From Paragyromitra xinjiangensis (taxonomy: Eukaryota > Ascomycota > Pezizomycetes > Pezizales > Discinaceae), in contig JBCAMK010000002.1 of assembly GCA_038503065.1 (NCBI GenBank), positions 2,790,001 to 2,854,000 on the forward strand: a DNA stretch of 64,000 nt. The letters run 5' to 3'. Shown in pieces: positions 41,690 to 50,556 of the stretch. Position numbers and translations under genes: made by a program. Every line of letters begins with the position of its first letter. Within the stretch, counting starts at the first letter, position 1. The notes under the pieces were generated by a model. That model saw only the letters and a program-made list of their open reading frames with translations. It was not told the origin of the DNA and made no database searches.

Positions 41690-43801
41690 TTAAACTTCCA
41701 TCGGAACTTCCTTCCCTTTGCCTTTGTTGCTGATGGCGTGTTTGACCCTTGATGGACAATTTGGGTCGTCGGCTTTGTGACCAGGTCTGCCAGGGCAGTT
41801 GGCACATCGGATGGGTGGGTGAATACATGATGAACCTCCTTTACAAGAGGAACATTTGTGATTGCGAGTGAGATGTGGTTCTGCGCAAACCGCACAACGA
41901 CCAGTATCGTGCTTGCACATTGTGGTGGCATGAACATAAGCGAAGCATTTCCTGCATTGAGTGTCGGGTTGGAACGAAACATAGGGTTGAACTTTGCAGT
42001 TCCGGTTAAACATGATGAAGCTCTTTACCCCCAAGGTGGACATGTTGTAAGAGCCATTGAAAGAGAGAACCATGAAGGAATGTGCTTTTCCTTCACGGGA
42101 CTGAGGAGATGAGAGCCAGCGTGGTAATTGTGCAAGGGTGGGGAATGGGTAGGCCACCTTGAGCTCAGAAGCCACAAGGTTGCCTGCATCAGTACCATCG
42201 CCGACAGTCGTGGGAATACCGTGGACAATGAACTTCAACCAGACTTGATTGATGTGGATGGAGGAGACCGAGATCCCTTCTTCCTGTAGAGCTTCTCCAA
42301 TTTCCCTGGAATAGACATCTACTGCAGAGGCTGGAGTGTCGAGTGGAGTTTCAAGAATAATGTTGTTGCGGGGGGTGCGACGGGCCATGATGACACTGGT
42401 ACCGGTGCTATCAAGGACTTTGTTGACAACCGATTTAATCCTGTCGTCTGTGGGGGGGTTGGGGATTGGGCCCTCGACCTGGACTACCAATTCACGATTG
42501 ACTCTGGTGTAGTCTGGTTTAATGAGGGGAGCAGGCTTGGGTTTGGGGGTGGGTTTGGAGACTATGGCTGGAGCAGCTGCTACTGCAGCCCAGTTGACTG
42601 GTGGTGGGGGAGGAGCATTGGTCGTAGTGGCCAAGGCAGCAAGTGGGACGGGGACAACTGGTGGAGGAGGGGGAGGAGAAGGACGGTTGGCGAGTTTGAG
42701 AACTTGCGACCGCAAGTCGCGTGACTCCGTATGGAGGCGAGCAACCTCTCCTTGTAATTGCTGAATGGTTTTCAGGAGGGGGAAGGTGGCGTGGTGCGAA
42801 GACCAGGCTTGGAAGTTGGCCATAAGCCAGAGATCATGGTTGGGGAAGGAGGCTTTACAGCCCGTGTAATCAACGTTGATGTTGAAACCGACTTCAAAAT
42901 CAGAGTCAACAGGGGGACGATGGGGGAGACTGGTGTCCTGAGATTCAGGAAGTGGAGTTGGGCTCCATGGAAGAGGGTCAGACGGTGGCAGAAGAGTCTC
43001 TGGGACCCCTGATTCCACATCAGGAAAAATAATTAAACTACTCCCCATTCCTCCCCGTGACTCCCTGAAAAAAAATTTTAAGTAAGAGAAAAAGCCGTTA
43101 TTTCTTTGTTTTAATTGTACACAAATGAATTATTTTCCAGATTCTTGTCACATTTCGTACATTTTCAAGAGGCATATTTACATAGCAAAGTTTCTAAAAA
43201 CTCATACGCCACAAAAAAGGTCGTTTCAAAATAGACCCCCTAGAACTTGCAAGAAAAATCTAAAAAATATTCTGAAAAGTGCAAAATTAGAATCATCCAC
43301 ACATTCATGGGAAATCCCAAAGTTAGTTCAGGGAGGTCAGGGAGGTTCAGGGAGGCAACCGGGAGACACCAGGAGACATGGGGAGTAAATCAATTATTTT
43401 TGCTGATGCATCTGGGTGTCGCTGGCGGGGAGTGGGGTGTTGGGACGCGATAACGTGGGAAAAATGACCCCGTTAAAGTCTGGGTGATGTGGGTGGGCAG
43501 GGCAGTCAATGGCCGCCTGTATCCAATCTGGGTTGTTGGTAGCTGAGAAGTGTCCTAAGAGCTTCTCGATATGTAGCGGGCGGGGGACAAATCTTCCTGC
43601 TGGGAAGCTGATCTGAGGGACAAGTCCCGGCAGGTGTTGGGGAATTTTTTGGGGCGTGGAAGGAATGTGGAAAACGGGAGAGGTGCTCCTGCTAGAAGCG
43701 GGAGGAGGTCCATGAAAGCCGAAGATAGTGGGAAGGGTAGTTTGGACTTGGAGCTGGGACCTCCCAGACTGTGAGGGGGGGGCTCGCTTATTGCGAGGCA
43801 T
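41690..43801 (-). pseudogene. LINE ORF1 (gag-like, zinc-knuckle) split by a MITE
   Basis: Homologous to the intact ORF1 at 50,977-52,713. The start ATG is at 43,801 (MPRNKRA). The coding sequence is interrupted at 43,018-43,408 by a MITE with CA duplication, and resumes with the sequence corresponding to the PxSDPLPWS block. The C-terminus has the triple CCHC-type zinc-knuckle cluster. Some cluster residues differ from the intact copy. No ORF2 follows. Confidence 0.8.
43018..43408. mobile_element. 391-bp MITE in LINE ORF1, TSD CA
   Basis: CATCAGGAAAAATAATT to AATTATTTTTGCTGATG, with CA at 43,016-43,017 and 43,409-43,410. The intact ORF1 copy at 52,290-52,310 has the uninterrupted GATTCCATCTGGGTG. 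The interior includes inverted CTCCCC(C)AT and ATGGGGAG arms near both ends; the centre is AT-rich. Confidence 0.88.
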
Positions 43802-43849
43802 GTTTTGATGGGAGGTTTGATCAGCCAGTTTTGATGCCGACCGAGTCAA

Positions 43850-44251
43850 AAACTAACAGGAAGGAAGAGGAGAACGAGGGCTCTGTACGAGTACCCTTTA
43901 GGCGAAACGAAGTTGCGTTGGGGAAGCGAGGTCCAACGTGTCGTTGTGCGGGGTAGGCGTGAAGCCAAAGTTAAAGAACAATCGCGAGAAAGTGGAGAAA
44001 TGTTGGCGTTGCTATTTCCTAATGGGGAAGTTCGCGTAGCGAGGAGAAGAAGAAACGTTGCTTAAGGAAAGAAAGAAAAGAACAATCTCAACCACAGAAA
44101 TCTATCGCTTATATACCCAATCTTCCCCTTTCTATGACTCATCCATGACTCAACCATTCGAAGCAACTCAACCGAACCGAAAAGAAACACAACGAAATAA
44201 TACAATAACTAATCCTTGACACCGCACATGTGCCTGACCCTATCCGTGAAA
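43850..44251 (-). promoter_or_regulatory. LINE 5' promoter region
   Basis: About 400 bp upstream of ORF1 on the minus strand, with TATATAAG about 130 bp from the element start and conserved ATTGTATTATTTCG and CTTAAGCAACG blocks. The same region heads every LINE and short derivative here, so it probably acts as an internal promoter. Confidence 0.55.
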
Positions 44252-45228
44252 GAGACGGCGGAAGCTCAGGCAGCGAATTAACCATATGGCGGAGGCAGCA
44301 GGGGCTCAGGCAGCGAATCAACCAATTGGCAGAGGCGGAGCAAGCTCAGGCAGCGGATCGACGACCTCCAGGAGGCTGCAGAGGCTGCAGCAGCGGATCG
44401 ACCATGTGGCGGAGGCGGCGGAAGCTCAGGCAGCGGATCGATCAATTGACTGAGGCCGCAGAAGCTCAGGCAGCGAATTGACCATATGGCGCAGGCAGCA
44501 AATTGACCAATTGGCGGAGGCGGAGGAAGCTCAGGCACCGAATCGACCATATGGCGGAGGTAGCGAATCGATCAGCATATAGAGCTCGCTTAGGCGGAAG
44601 CAGAGGAAGCTGAAGCAGCGGATCAAAGCGAGTCTAGGAGGCATATCAGCGGGAGTCAAATAAACGGAATCGAGACGTTACCTGGGAGGTTCTTTGCAAG
44701 CAAAGCTCGTTGCTTCGCACCTAAATGTCACGATGTCAGCGGTATAGCGAGGTTGAGAATGGGTGGGACGGAATAGAGGATGGGTGGAGGAATAGGGGAT
44801 GGGTGGGAAGGAATAGGGGGAAGCAATAGTAGGAAGGACAGGAGAGGTGGAGATTGGTGTCTTATTAGGCGTTGCTTTGGCAACGACTCAGCGATGACTA
44901 AGCGACCTGGAGATTTTTGAAAATCACTTAGTGCCTGGGGGAGGCGAGGTGAATTTTGCTAAGTCCCGAGGTTTCAGGAACTTAGAGAAAAAAAAAATCG
45001 ATCGGGCAGCCTGCTGGATTTTGCTAAGTGCCACATCCAGGTGCAGGTGTTTGCAGCTAAGCTGCAGCCGAGCGCCTGGAGGCCGGAGCGCTGTGCAGCC
45101 CACGCCCATACAGGCTAGCGCTTGAAGCAGCTCACCTAGGCAATCAGGAAGGCCACAAACGCAGCGGGCGGAATATGGCCTTCCAGAAGACAGGAAAGTG
45201 TCAGGGCCGCAATTTTTTTTTGCTGATG
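44252..45228. other. Right end of the outer element: minisatellite and terminus
   Basis: 44,252-44,585 is CATATGG minisatellite. 44,586-45,228 is the inverted counterpart of 5245-5934, with a CAACGACTCAGCGATGACT block, a poly-A/T stretch near 44,990, a Cys/Trp-like open frame of no meaning, and the terminus TTTTTTTTTGCTGATG at 45,228. No gene. Confidence 0.65.
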
Positions 45229-45365
45229 TTCTTATGAACCGCACAAAGGCAACGATAGTTTATGTTATACCTATGGCTATAGGCATGCAGTGGTCTTCCT
45301 GTTACCCTACCTTCCATTTGGTCACTTTCCTGTCTTCGTTGGACTCCTCTGTGGCTGCCTATTGA

Positions 45366-45828
45366 CTTCCCAGCCTATTCCCAGGCAGTTACCCTGCCTT
45401 CCCCGGTTACCCGGCCGTTACCCTGCCTTCAGCAGCGCGCAGATCGAGAAGGGGGGACACCCGCAAAATTTCCGCGTCCCGGACACTAAAAGTAACCCCT
45501 TAGTCATCAACGGCGCCCTTCCTGCGGAACGTGACCCAGAGGGTATGTATGAGAGGTCTTCATAGGGCAACTTGGGGCGCCAAGTCACGTGGGCTATTCA
45601 GATTAGTCATCAAAGGTCTCCTGCCTGCGCTACGGGGCTCCAAACACCAGCTGTTGCAACAAAATGATATCATGTAACCATTTACTCAATCGGGCGAACG
45701 CAACCGTCGCAACCGTATCATCGCCACGTCAAACCGAAGCAATCTGAGGATTACTGAACGAGGGGTAAGTGTCGGAAGTTGGAGATATTGGCTTCGCCGA
45801 TAGGTTGTCGGATAAATGGATAAGCGAG
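45366..45828 (+). repeat. Dispersed repeat, copy 2
   Basis: Direct copy of 4774-5244 with scattered substitutions and small indels. It ends in GGATAAGCGA and continues into GTTAGTTCAATTTG, giving the uninterrupted version of the site occupied by a CATCAG end at 5245. Confidence 0.7.
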
Positions 45829-46119
45829 TTAGTTCAATTTGTAATAGTAGATAGTTTAGTCGGTCGACCAAAGCTACAAAGAACACACAGTAGTAAAGAG
45901 GATGGGATATAAATACTCTTGCATTAGACGTCAATTCTGAGTCGATCATCGAGGAAGAACGAGCCTTATCAATATTATTTTTTTACCAACATACTTTGTT
46001 CTGTGATAAATTCTCCATCGTATCGAGTTGTTTAGCATAGCTTTGCGCTTCAACACTCATGTCCTTCCTATTGAGAAAGTTCTTTCAACAGAACAGCCCC
46101 AACCCTTACATCGCTTAAA

Positions 46120-46276
46120 CTATTGTTGCCTTTGTGCGGTTCATAAGAAGTTGTCAGGATGTGCACTTGGGTATTGTGCTACGGATAGTAGCTGGTCGAG
46201 TTACAGAGTCTAGAGAGCTATCTAAAGCTTTGCTTAGAATTCAATAGTGGTGCGAAGTACTGGTCTTACACCTAGA
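46120..46276 (+). repeat. Uninterrupted copy of the outer element's insertion site
   Basis: 46,120-46,150 matches the reverse complement of 45,229-45,262, and 46,149-46,275 matches the reverse complement of 5935-6055. The junction AA at 46,149-46,150 corresponds to the TT duplicated around the outer element. The surrounding sequence carries no gene. Confidence 0.75.
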
Positions 46277-47089
46277 CCATACCCTCATTTCGGTCCTGTT
46301 TGGGACCAATAATTTTGGTCATATACAATACTATTCCTACAACCAATATCAGCCCAAAAAAATCAGGATTTTTAGGATGATAGTATGCTACCTAAATGAT
46401 TAATCTCTTGTTTTCTTACTATAAAAGAGCACATTGTTGACCTGTAGTGTTGGCTGTTGCAGTGGCTCAGCACTTTTTTCTAGGGTGCCTAAAATACAAA
46501 AGGTTCTAGGCCTTCATGTACTATAGAATAAGCTGTGAAAAAAATAAATCATGTTTATTAATATTAGAATAATAGATCTAACTTGTTTTAGGGTACTATA
46601 GATTATGGGTATTCTCTTTCATGGATGGAGACAGGCGTAGAGAATGGAATGGGGTTGCACCATGTGTGGTGTTGAGGATTAGTTATTGTATTATTTTGTT
46701 GCGTTTCGTTGTGGTTCGGTCAGGTTGCCTTGAATGGTTGAGTCAGGGCTGAGTCATAGAAAGGGGAAGATTGGGTATATAAGCGATGGATTCCCGCGGT
46801 TGTGATTGTTCTTTTCTTTCTTTCTTTAAGCAACGTCTCTTCTTCTCCTCGCTATGCGACCTTCCCCATTAGGAAATAGCAACGCCAACATTTCTCCACT
46901 TTCACACGATAGTTCTTTAACTTCAGCTTCACGCCTACCCCGCACAACGACACGTTGAGCCTCGCTTCCTCAACGCAACTTCATTTCGCCTAAAGGGTAT
47001 CCTCACAGAGCCCTCATTCTCCTCTTCCCTCCCGACTACTTTTGGCTCGGTTGGCATCAAAACTGGCTGACCAAAACCCCCTTCAAAAC

Positions 47090-49530
47090 ATGCCTCGCAA
47101 TAAGCGAGCACCCTCCTCACAATCTGGGAGATCCCAGACTCCCAACCCCAACTAGCCGCAAGTCCAATCTACAATTAGCTTCGGCTTCCATGGCCCACCT
47201 CCCTCTGCTAGCAGAAGTACCACCCTAGTATTTCACGTCCCTTCCACACCACAAAAGATACCTCAACACCCGCCGGGACTCGTCCCTCAGATCAACTTCC
47301 CAGCAGGAAGATTTGTCCCCCGCCCGCTGCACATTGAGAAGCTCCTAGGACACTTCTCAGCTACCAACGACCCTGACTGGATACAGGCGGCTATTGACTG
47401 CCCTGCCCACCCACATCACCCAGATTTTAACGGGGTTATTTTTCCCTCGTTATCACGTCCCAGCACCCCACTCCCCGCTAGCGACACCCAGATGGAATCA
47501 GGAGTCCCAGAGACTCTCCTACCACCGTCTGACCCCCTCCCGTGGAGCCCGACTCCACTCCCTGAGTCCCAGGACACCAGCCTTCCTCCCCGTCCACCAG
47601 TTGATTCTGACTTTGAAGTTGGCTTTAACATCAATGTCGACTACTCAGGCTGCAAGGCCTCCTTCCCCAACCATGATCTTTGGCTCATGGCCAATTTCCA
47701 AGCCTGGTCTTCCCACCATGCCACCTTCCCCCTCCTGAAAACCATTCAACAATTACAAGGAGAGGTAGCCTGCCTCCATACGGAGTCACGCGATTTGCGT
47801 TCGCAAGTCCTTAAACTTGCTAACCGCCCTTCTCCTCCTCCCCCGCCGCCAGTTGTCCCCACCCCACTTGCTGCTTTGGCTACTACTGTCAACGCTCCCC
47901 CTCCCCCTCCCCCTCCAGTCAACTGGGCTGCAGTAGCTGCTGCTCCAGCTCCAGCTCCCAAACCCACACCCAAACCCAAACCTGCTCCACTCATCAAACC
48001 TGACTACACCTGAGTCAATCGTGAACTGGTAGTTCAGGTTGAGGGCCCCATCCCCAACCCCCCCACAGACGACAGGATAAAATCGGTTGTCAACAAAGTC
48101 CTTGACAGCACTGGTACCAGTGTCATCATGGCACGCCGCACCCCCCGCAACAACATCATTCTCGAAACCCCGCTTGACACTCCAGCCTCCGCAGTAGATG
48201 TCTACTCCAGGGAAATTGGAGAAGCACTCCAGGAAGAAGGGATCTTGGTCACTTCCATCCACATCAATCAAGTTTGGTCAAAGTTGTAACGGGGGTAGGC
48301 CTAGATAGATAGGCTAGGTGTACGGCCGTTGCGGAATGGATATAGATCAAGTTCAGAATCCGATTCTTTCGTGCAAGCTACTCAAGAATCTTAAGGGCTC
48401 AATTATCGCTGAAGAATAGAGCAGCAGGGTGGAGCATTCGCGATGTATTTAACACCTGCGTTCCGCAGTCCTCGCTCTGCCGTGCTCTAGTGGGGGACTG
48501 GGTTTGACCCGGAGTCCCATTGCCAAATGGACTGGTGTTTTACTCCGGAAGACCTTCCGTACTTCCGGGGGCTATGCTTCAAGAGCTGCCGCACCTCCAT
48601 TAGCAATCTGACCACTCTAGACTCTATGAACCACCGGCATAGTCCTGCACACTGCAGTCCTACATGCACGGTGCAGTTCAGTCTAATCCGCATGTGTTTT
48701 ACTAGTAGATAGCGCTGCCAGTGCGTTGCCTATCAGCTTCCGCTGATGCATACTGCACAGGTTGATTCAGAACTCTACCACTTCCTCGGAGTGGTAGATG
48801 CAGCCGTCTATGCGCTGCCAGCTCGTCAGCTGACGCACATGCGGTTCCTCTGCATCAACCAGATCAGTGGGACGCGGTAGCTCTCTGCATGTGGGAGCAA
48901 CCCCACCGATGCAGGCTCCTACTGTCCCATCAGTCCGGCCCTATTCTACTACACATGCTAGAGACTGTAACGGCGTACCCGTTACAAAAGTTTATCGTCC
49001 ACGGCATTTCCACTTCCGTTGGCGACGGCTCCGATGCAGGCAACCTTGTGGCCTCTGAGCTCAAGGTAGCTTACCCCTTTCTCACTCTCGCACAACTCCC
49101 ACGCTGGCTCTCCTCTCCCCAGTCCCGTGGAGGAAAAGCACATTCCTCCATGGTACTTTCTTTCAACGGCTCTTACAACATGTCCACCCTTGGTGTCAAG
49201 AGCTTCATCATGTTCAACAGGAACTGCAAGGTTCAGCCCTACGTCTCGTTCCAACCCGATACTCAATGCAGGAAATGCTTTGCCTATGGTCATGCTACCA
49301 CCATGTGCAAACACGATACCGGTCGTTGCGCAGTTTGCGCAGAACCCCATCTCACTTGCAATCACAAATGTTCCTCCTGTAAGGGAGGTTCATCATGCAC
49401 CCATCCACCCATCCGCTGTGCCAACTGCCCTGGCAGACCTGGTCACAAAGCTGACGACCCAAATTGTCCATCAAGGGTCAAACACGCAATTAGTAAAGGC
49501 AAAGGAAAGGTAGTCCCGATGGAGGCTTAA
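47090..49530 (+). pseudogene. LINE ORF1, copy 2 (two stops and a solo LTR)
   Basis: Homologous to the intact ORF1 at 50,977-52,713. In-frame TAG at 47,153 (CAG in the relative) and TGA at 48,011 (AGA in the relative). A 702-bp solo LTR interrupts the KFIVHGI region at 48,285. The zinc-knuckle cluster at the end (about 49,268-49,470) is well preserved. Confidence 0.85.
48285..48986. mobile_element. Solo LTR, TSD AAAGT
   Basis: 702 bp beginning TGTAACGGG and ending CCCGTTACA, with AAAGT on both sides (48,280-48,284 and 48,987-48,991). TG...CA ends with short inverted repeats and a 5-bp TSD are typical of retrotransposon LTRs left after recombination. It is unrelated to the 387-bp LTR family in this window. 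Confidence 0.85.
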
Positions 49531-49956
49531 AAAGTTTTTCCTTTCATTATTTTATCAGTTAAGGTTTTAGTTTATTTTCCTTTCTCGTCACTTGATTATT
49601 ATGTTTGAATTTGATTCACGTTGCGCGGGTCTGAAGTAACCCATTCATGTATTTTAATTTTGGTGGTACGGTTGGCGCGCGATAAGCATTTAGTTGCTTC
49701 TATGCGAAATAAATTATCATTCATTTCTTACCTTACTTCTACCGTACTGTTATCAGAATACCATCTCTCTTTCTACCTCAGAAACATCATTGTTGCTGTC
49801 GCTGTCACACCCCAGAATCACCTCGATTCTTACCCTACGTGAGGCCTGTGGAAAACATTGTATTATCATCGTAGCAAAGTCCCTTTCAAGTAGCACTGCT
49901 CACCTTTGGGGATACCAAAGGGCTTGACGAGACCTCATTCCCTGAGATTCTCATAG

Positions 49957-50332
49957 CATCAGCAAAAGGTTTGGATTTCCGCCCAGTGCCATTTTATGTA
50001 ATCCCCATTCGCCCAGAGGAGATATGAGAAATCCCGATATTGCATTGGAATCAGCTCATCAAACTGCATATTCCCACGCGGGGCTTGGCAGGATCGGATG
50101 AGGTTTAACCTTTGGTCTTACATGTTGAAAATCAAGTTTTCAGGCTTAAAATTGTGATATTCAATATGTAAGACCAAAGGTTAAACATCATCCGATCCTG
50201 CCAAGCCCCGCGTGGGAATATGCAGTTTGATGAGCTGATTCCAATGCAATATCGGGATTTCTCATATCTCCTCTGGGCGAATGGGGATTACATAAAATGG
50301 CACTGGGCGGAAATCCAAACCTTTTGCTGATG
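49957..50332. mobile_element. Long-hairpin MITE, CATCAG family, TSD TAG
   Basis: 376 bp, CATCAGCAAAAGGTTTGG to CCAAACCTTTTGCTGATG. The arms of about 170 bp are almost perfectly complementary (I count one mismatch in the first 160), separated by a loop of about 20-35 nt. TAG at 49,954-49,956 and 50,333-50,335 is a 3-bp TSD. A transcript would form a long dsRNA. Confidence 0.92.
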
Positions 50333-50556
50333 TAGGCTCTAGAAAGCTGTAGTTGTACCTAAGAAAATGATCTAGATTTCTAATTCCTAATGCTACTCTA
50401 GCATGTGTATTTTTTGTCACAACACCAAAAACAACCATCTTTCTGCCATTCCCTCCCACACATACAAAAACAAGAAATAGTTGTTGGGATTCCAATATTG
50501 TGAAGTTAACCCACTGAAGTATCATACAACCAAAAATTGAAAAAAATACTTCATTT

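Larger units (their letters stand above)
36505..44251 (-). mobile_element. LINE-derived block with expanded 3' part
   Basis: The minus-strand element has a 3' end CTCCCTGAG at 36,505 and a 5' end TTTCACGG at 44,251. The flanks GAGGC and GAGAC are an imperfect 5-bp TSD. Going 5' to 3' on the minus strand: promoter with TATATAAG, ORF1 split by a MITE, then two tandem copies of a roughly 1.27-kb hairpin-rich unit, then the LINE 3' end. No reverse transcriptase (ORF2) is present. Later insertions inside are a fused-end short element (37,026-37,446), a 1.8-kb CATCAG element (38,897-40,706) and the MITE 43,018-43,408. Confidence 0.65.
6056..45228. mobile_element. Outer composite CATCAG element (host of the nest)
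   Basis: The left end is CATCAGCAAAAAAACGG at 6056, the right end TTTTTTTTTGCTGATG at 45,228. Flanking TT at 6054-6055 and 45,229-45,230 is the 2-bp TSD. The empty site survives near 46,149-46,150 (AA on that strand). Without later insertions the element is only about 2 kb: 6056-6083, 26,550-27,032, 36,348-36,504 and 44,252-45,228. It contains a CATATGG minisatellite and no gene, so it is non-autonomous. Everything else between the ends arrived later: two Plavaka copies and a LINE block. Confidence 0.7.
46617..49946 (+). mobile_element. LINE copy 2, TSD ATTCTC
   Basis: Plus strand, TTTCATGGATGG start to CTCCCTGAG-type end (CCCTGAG at 49,946). ATTCTC is at 46,611-46,616 and 49,947-49,952. It contains the TATATAAG promoter (about 46,775), a decayed ORF1 and a 3' region ending in the CCTTTGGGG/CCAAAGG hairpin. 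It has no ORF2. A solo LTR sits in ORF1. Confidence 0.85.
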
